This document shows, one piece after another, positions 57,422-64,000 of a stretch of DNA of 64,000 nucleotides. Below the pieces are notes generated by a model. That model had not been told where the DNA came from, searched no databases, and was given only the letters and a program-made list of their open reading frames with translations. Every line of letters starts with the position of its first letter. Positions within the stretch are counted from its first letter, which is position 1. Made by a program: the position numbers and the translations under genes. Source of the DNA: Ptiloglossa arizonensis (taxonomy: Eukaryota; Arthropoda; Insecta; Hymenoptera; Colletidae); NCBI RefSeq assembly GCF_051014685.1, contig NW_027479476.1, positions 1 to 64,000 on the forward strand, written 5' to 3'.

Positions 57422-57834
57422 ATACAGTATAACGTATAACGTATAACGTGTAACGTATAACGTATAACGTATAACGTATAACGTATAACGTATAACGTAT
57501 AAGGTATAACGTATAACGTATAACATATAACGTATAACGTATAACGTACAACGTATAACGTATAACGTACAACGTATAACGTATAACGTATATCCTATAA
57601 CGCATAACGTATAACGTATAACGTATAACGTATAACGTATAACGTATAACGTATAACGTATAACGTATAACGTATAACGTATAACGCATAACGTATAACG
57701 TATAACGTATAACGTATAACGTATAACGTATAACGTACAACGTTTAACGTATAACGTATGACGTAGAACGTATAACGTGTAACGTATAACGTATAACGGA
57801 TCACGTATAACGTATAACGTACATCGTTTAGCGT
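57422..57834. repeat. Domain 6 duplicated block, copy 2
   Basis: All anchors lie 2,177 bp (311 units) after copy 1: ATACAGT, ATAACGG-ATCACGT and ACATCGT-TTAGCGT. Flanks on both sides differ. Confidence 0.82.
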
Positions 57835-58471
57835 ATAACGTATAACGTAGAACGTATAACGTACAACGTATAACGTATAACGTACAACGTATAACGTATA
57901 ACGTATATCCTATAACGCATAACGTATAACGTATAACGTATAACATATAACGTATAACGTATAACGTATAACGTATAAAGTATAACGTATAACGTATAAC
58001 GTATAACGTATGTCGTATATAGTATAACGTATAACGTATTACGTATAACGTATAACGTACAACGTTTAACGTATAACGTATAACGTAGAACGTATAACGT
58101 ATAACGTATAACGTATAACGTATAACGTATAACGTATAACGTATGACGTATAACGTATAACGTATAACGTATAACGTATAACGTATAACGTATAACGTAT
58201 AACGTATAACGCATAACGTATAACGTATAACGTATAACGTATAACGTATAACGTATAACGTATAACGTATAACGTACAACGTTTAACGTATAACGTATAA
58301 CGTAGAACGTATAACGTATAACGTATAACGTATAACGGATGACGTATAACGTATAACGTACAACGTTTAACGTATAACGTATAACGTATGTCGTATAACG
58401 TATAACGTATAACGTATAACGTATAACGTATAACGTATAACGTATAACGTATAGCGTATAACGTATAACGT

Positions 58472-58513
58472 ATAACGATTAACGTAAAACGTATGACGTA
58501 TTACATATTACGT
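58472..58513 (+). repeat. M cassette 23
   Basis: Standard form, marking the return of HOR family I. Confidence 0.9.
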
Positions 58514-61362
58514 ATAACGTATAACGTATAACGTATAACGTATAACGTATAACGTATAACGTATAACGTATAACGTATAACGTATAACGTATAACGTATA
58601 ACGTATAACATATAACGTATAACGTATAACGTATAACGTATAACGTATAACGTATAACGTACAATGTTTAACGTATAACGTATAACGTAGAACGTATAAC
58701 GTATAACGTATATCGTATAACGTATGACGCATAACGTATAACGTATAACGTATAACGTATAACGTATAACGTATAACGTATAACGTATAACGTATAACGT
58801 ACAACGTATAACGTATAACGTATAACGTATAACTTATATCCTATAACGCATAACGTATAACGTATAACTTATGACGTATAACGTGTAACGTATAACGTAT
58901 AACGTATAACGTATAACGTATAACGTATAACGTATAACGTATAACGTATATCGTATAACGTATGACGTATAACGTATAACGTATAACGTATAACGTATAA
59001 CGTATAACGTATAACGTATAACGTATAACGTATAACGTATAACGTATAACGTATAACGTATAACGTATAACGTATAACGTATAACGTATAACGTATAACG
59101 TATAACGTATAACGTATAACGTATAACGTACAACGTATAACGTATAACGTACAACGTATAACGTATAACGTATATCCTATAACGCATAACGTATGACGTA
59201 TAACGTATAACGTACAACGTTTAACGTATAACGTATAACGTATAACGTATAGCGTATAACGTATAATGTATAACGTATAACGTATAACGTATAACGTATA
59301 ACGTATAACGTATAACGTATAACGTATAACGTATAACGTATAACGTATAACGTATAACGTATAACGTATAACGTATAACGTATAACGTATAACGTATAAC
59401 GTATAACGTATAACGTATAACGTACAACGTATAACGTATAACGTATAACGTATAACGTATAACGTATAACGTATAACGTATAACGTATAACGTATAACGT
59501 ATAACGTATAACGTATAACGTATAACGTATAACGTATAACATATAACGTATAACGTATAACGTATAACGTATAACGTATAACGTATAACGTACAATGTTT
59601 AACGTATAACGTATAACGTAGAACGTATAACGTATAACGTATATCGTATAACGTATGACGTATAACGTATAACGTATAACGTATAACGTATAACGTATAA
59701 CGTATAACGTATAACGTATAACGTATAACGTATAACGTACAACGTATAACGTATAACGTATAACGTATAACTTATATCCTATAACGCATAACGTATAACG
59801 TATAACGTATAACGTATAACGTATAACGTGTAACGTACAACGTATAACGTATAACGTATAACGTATAACGTATAACGTATAACGTATAACGTATAACGTA
59901 TAACGTATAACGTATAACGTATAACGTATAACGTACAACGTATAACGTATAACGTATAACGTATAACGTATATCCTATAACGCATAACGTATAACGTATA
60001 ACGTATAACGTATAACGTATAACGTATAACGTATAACGTATAACGTATAACGTATAACGTATAACGTATAACGTATAACGTATAACGTATAACGTATAAC
60101 GTACAACGTATAACGTATAACGTATAACGTATAACGTATATCCTATAACGCATAACGTATAACGTATAACGTATAACGTATAACGTGTAACGTATAACGT
60201 ATAACGTAGAACGTATAACGTATAACGTATATCGTATAACGTATGACGTATAACGTATAACGTATAACGTATAACGTATAACGTGTAACGTATAACGTAT
60301 AACGTATAACGTATAACGTATAACGTATAACGTATAACGTATAACGTATAACGTATAACGTATAACGTATAACGTATAACGTATAACGTACAACGTATAA
60401 CGTATAACGTATAACGTATAACGTATATCCTATAACGCATAACCTATAACGTATAACGTATAACGTATAACGTATAACGTATAACGTGTAACGTATAACG
60501 TATAACGTATAACGTATAACGTATAACGTATAACGTATAACGTATAACGTATAACGTATAACGTATAACGTATAACGTATAACGTACAACGTATAACGTA
60601 TAACGTATAACGTATAACGTATATCCTATAACGCATAACGTATAACGTATAACGTATAACGTATAACGTGTAACGTATAACGTATAACGTAGAACGTATA
60701 ACGTATAACGTATATCGTATAACGTATAACGTATAACGTATAACGTATAACGTATAACGTATAACGTATAACGTATAACGTATAACGTACAACGTATAAC
60801 GTATAACGTATAACGTATAACGTATATCCTATAACGCATAACGTATAACGTATAACGTATAACGTATAACGTGTAACGTATAACGTATAACGTAGAACGT
60901 ATAACGTATAACGTATATCGTATAACGTATGACGTATAACGTATAACGTATAACGTATAACGTATAACGTGTAACGTATAACGTATAACGTATAACGTAT
61001 AACGTATAACGTATAACGTATAACGTATAACGTATAACGTATAACGTATAACGTATAACGTATAACGTATAACGTACAACGTATAACGTATAACGTATAA
61101 CGTATAACGTATATCCTATAACGCATAACCTATAACGTATAACGTATAACGTATAACGTATAACGTATAACGTATAACGTAGAACGTATAACGTATAACG
61201 TATATCATATAACGTATGACGTATAACGTATAACGTATAACGTATAACGTATAACGTATAACGTATAACGTATAACGTATAACGTATAACGTATAACGTA
61301 TAACGTATAACGTATAACGTATAACGTACAACGTATAACGTATAACGTATAACGTATAACGT

Positions 61363-61810
61363 ATATCCTATAACGCATAACGTATAACGTATAACGTATA
61401 ACGTATAACGTATAACGTATAACGTATAACGTATAACGTATAACGTATAACGTATAACGTATAACGTATAACGTATAACGTATAACGTATAACGTACAAC
61501 GTATAACGTATAACGTATAACGTATAACGTATATCCTATAACGCATAACGTATAACGTATAACATATAACGTATAACGTATAACGTATAACGTACAACGT
61601 ATAACGTATAACGTATAACGTATAACTTATATCCTATAACGCATAACGTATAACGTATAACGTATAACGTATAACGTATAACGTATAACGTATAACGTAT
61701 AACGTATAACGTATAACGTATAACGTATAACGTATAACGTATAACGTATAGCGTATAACGTATAACGTATAACGATTAACGTAAAACGTATGACGTATTA
61801 CATATTACGT
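61363..61810. repeat. HOR-I block at the right edge
   Basis: This is the partner of 14,652-15,092. ATAACAT (61,559), ATATCCT (61,629) and M (61,769) keep the spacing of the left copy. The leftmost part is one unit longer. The segment right of M, up to CCAACGT-CTAACGT at 63,323, also follows the left copy in order but with different unit numbers. Confidence 0.75.
61769..61810 (+). repeat. M cassette 24
   Basis: Standard form with the same 140-bp spacing to the upstream ATATCCT as cassettes 1 and 4. Confidence 0.9.
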
Positions 61811-64000
61811 ATAACGTATAACGTATAACGTATAACGTATAACGTATAACGTATAACGCATAACGTATAACGTATAACGTATAACGCATAACGTATAACG
61901 TATAACGTATAACGTATAACGTATAACGTATAACGTATAACGTATAAGGTATAATGTATAACGTATAACGTATAACGTATAACGTATAACGTATAACGTA
62001 TAACGTATATCGCATAACGTATAACGCATAACGTATAACGCATAACGTATAACGTATAACGTATAACGTATAACGTATAACGTATAACGTATAACGTATA
62101 ACGTATAACGTATAACGTATAACGTATAACGTATAACGTATAACGTATAACGTATAACGTATAGCGTATAACGTATAACGTACAACGTATAACGTATAAC
62201 GTATAACGTATAACGTATAACGTATAACGTATAACGTATAACGTATAACGTATAACGTATATCGCATAACGTATAACGCATAACGTATAACGCATAACGT
62301 ATAACGTATAACGTATAACGTATAACGTATAACGTATAACGTATAACGCATAACGTATAACGTATAACGTATAACGTATAACGTATAACGTATAACGTAT
62401 AACGTATAAGGTATAACGTATAACGTATAACGTATAACGTATAACGTATAACGTATAACGTATAACGTATATCGCATAACGTATAACGCATAACGTATAA
62501 CGCATAACGTATAACGTATAACGTATAACGTATAACGTATAACGTATAACGTATAACGTATAACGTATAACGTATAACGTATAACGTATAACGTATAACG
62601 TATAACGTATAACGTATAACGTACAACGTATAACGTATAACGTATAACGTATAACGTATATCCTATAACGCATAACGTATAACGTATAACGTATAACGTA
62701 TAACGTATAACGTATAACGTATAACGTATAACGTATAACGTATAACGTATAACGTATAACGTATAACGTATAACGTATAACGTATAACTTATAACGTATA
62801 ACGTATAACGTATAACGTATAACGTATAACGTATAACGTATGTCGTATAACGTATAACGTATAACGTATAACGTATAACGTATAACGTATAACGTATAAC
62901 GTATAATGTATAACGTATAACGTATAACGTATAACGTATAACGTATAACGTATAACGTATAACGTATAACGTATAACGTATAACGTATATCCTATAACGC
63001 ATAACGTATAACGTATAACGTATAACGTATAACGAATAACGTATAACGTATAACGTATAACGTATAACGTATAACGTATAACGTATAACGTATAACGTAT
63101 AACGTATGTCGTATAACGTATAACGTATAACGTATAACGTATAACGTATAACGTATAACGTATAATGCATAACGTATAACGTATAACGTATAACGTATAA
63201 CGTATAACGTATAACGTATAACGTATAACGTATAACGTATAACGTACAACGTATAACGTATAACGTATAACGTATAACGTATAACGTATAGCGTATAACG
63301 TATAACGTATAACGTATAACGTCCAACGTCTAACGTATAACGTATAACGTATAAAGTATAACGTGCAACGTATAACGTATAACGTATATCCTATAACGCA
63401 TAACGTATAACGTATAACGTATAACGTATAACGTATAACGTATAACGTATAACGTATAACGTATAACGTATAACGTGTAACGTATAACGTATAACGTATA
63501 ACGTATAACGTACAACGTATAACGTATAACGTATAACGTATAACGTATAACGTATAACGTATAACGTATAACGTATAACGTATAACGTATAACGTATAAC
63601 GTATAACGTATAACGTATAACGTATATCGTATAGCGTATAACGTATAACGTATAACGTATAACGTCCAACGTATAACGTATAACGTATAATGTATAACGT
63701 ATAACGTACAACGTATAACGTATAACGTATATCCTATAACGCATAACGTATAACGTATAACGTATAACGTATAACGTATAACGTATAACGTATAACGTAT
63801 AACGTATAACGTATAACGTATAACGTATAACGTATAACGTATGTCGTATAACGTATAACGTATAACGTATAACGTATAACGTATAACGTATAACGTATAA
63901 TGTATAACGTATAACGTATAACGTATAACGTATAACGTATAACGTATAACGTATAACGTATAACGTATAACGTATATCCTATAACGCATAACGTATAACG

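Larger units (their letters stand above)
55070..58471. repeat. Domain 6: ATACAGT-bearing segment
   Basis: The unit ATACAGT occurs at 55,070, 55,112, 55,245, 57,086, 57,135, 57,317, 57,359 and 57,422 and was not seen outside this domain. The part from 55,245 to 55,657 is repeated at 57,422-57,834. A hypervariable patch lies at 55,966-56,462 between two M cassettes. Confidence 0.75.
1..64000. repeat. Heptanucleotide satellite array (ATAACGT)n filling the window
   Basis: The window is a head-to-tail array of ATAACGT, about 9,142 units, cut at both window edges. The first unit starts at base 1 and the last is cut after six bases. Each unit has 2 G/C of 7, one CpG inside an ACGT palindrome, and one TATAA. 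Most units are perfect; the rest mainly carry one or two substitutions. No interspersed element, gene, tRNA or unique spacer is present. On the - strand every frame reads YTLYVIR repeats with no stops except at certain variant units (those creating TTA, CTA or TCA on the + strand). No frame has a domain, signal peptide or varied composition, so none is called as a CDS. Eukaryotic satellite heterochromatin is the likeliest setting; the species is unknown. Confidence 0.98.
58472..64000. repeat. Domain 7: return of HOR family I
   Basis: From the M cassette at 58,472 on, units typical of domain 1 return: ATAACTT before ATATCCT-ATAACGC (58,834, 59,770, 61,622), ATGTCGT, ATAACGA, ATAATGC and the CCAACGT-CTAACGT pair at 63,323. 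The M cassette at 61,769 has the same flanks as those at 3,767, 9,339 and 15,051. The array continues past the window edge. Confidence 0.75.

Noticed and set aside
1..64000. Telomeric repeat
   Set aside because: The unit lacks a G-rich strand of the TTAGGG, TTAGG or TTTAGGG type, and variant units are arranged in HORs, which is unlike telomerase-made DNA.
1..64000. CRISPR array
   Set aside because: There are no repeats separated by unique spacers of constant length; the DNA between variant units is more of the same 7-mer.
1..64000. TATA-box promoters
   Set aside because: TATAA occurs in every perfect unit because of the repeat sequence, so single matches carry no information about transcription starts.
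1..64000. Naming the species or a published satellite family
   Set aside because: I do not recognise ATAACGT as a specific described satellite. A k-mer search of genome assemblies would settle this, and guessing a species is unsupported.
1..64000. Hairpins or terminators
   Set aside because: Only the short ACGT and TATA palindromes recur; the unit is not complementary to its neighbour over a longer stem, and no GC-rich stem with a T-run is seen.

Overview
The whole window is one uninterrupted satellite array. Its unit is the 7-bp sequence ATAACGT on the + strand (ACGTTAT on the - strand), repeated about 9,142 times from base 1 to base 64,000. I found no protein-coding gene, RNA gene, transposon, CRISPR array, operon signal or stretch of unique DNA. 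The long open frames on the - strand are a by-product of the repeat: ACGTTAT contains no stop codon in any phase, and because 7 is coprime to 3 all three - frames read the same heptapeptide YTLYVIR. The + strand has TAA every 21 nt in each frame. Tens of kilobases of short-unit satellite with nested higher-order repeats point to eukaryotic heterochromatin (centromeric, pericentromeric, subtelomeric or a satellite-rich sex or B chromosome). The sequence alone does not identify the species, and I do not recognise this heptamer as a named satellite.

Units differ from the consensus mostly by one or two substitutions (for example ACAACGT, ATAGCGT, ATGTCGT, ATAATGT, ATAACGC, ATATCCT). These variants recur in fixed order and spacing, so the array is organised as higher-order repeats (HORs) of about 0.75 to 5.7 kb. 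Layout: domain 1 (1-18,116) has HORs with ATGTCGT, ATAACGA, ATAATGC and a CCAACGT-CTAACGT pair. Domain 2 (18,117-28,357) has a ~1.5 kb HOR in four copies plus a block holding very long perfect tracts. Domain 3 (28,358-32,641) is diverged and holds the only two indels seen. Domain 4 (32,642-40,964) has a 903-bp tandem duplication and a ~3 kb duplication. Domain 5 (40,965-55,069) is rich in the private unit ATATACT. Domain 6 (55,070-58,471) has the private unit ATACAGT and a hypervariable patch. Domain 7 (58,472-64,000) returns to the domain-1 HOR family.

A six-unit, 42-bp variant cassette, called M here, occurs 24 times and is the best landmark in the array. The 7-bp register is preserved from end to end: the only length changes seen are one 6-bp unit at 29,296 and one extra A at 32,277, which cancel. 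This fits substitution followed by amplification of whole-unit blocks (unequal exchange, replication slippage or break-induced copying). It does not show a new gene system. The genuinely interesting content is the evolutionary and structural organisation of the array. All counts were made by eye, and assembly error cannot be excluded in DNA this repetitive.
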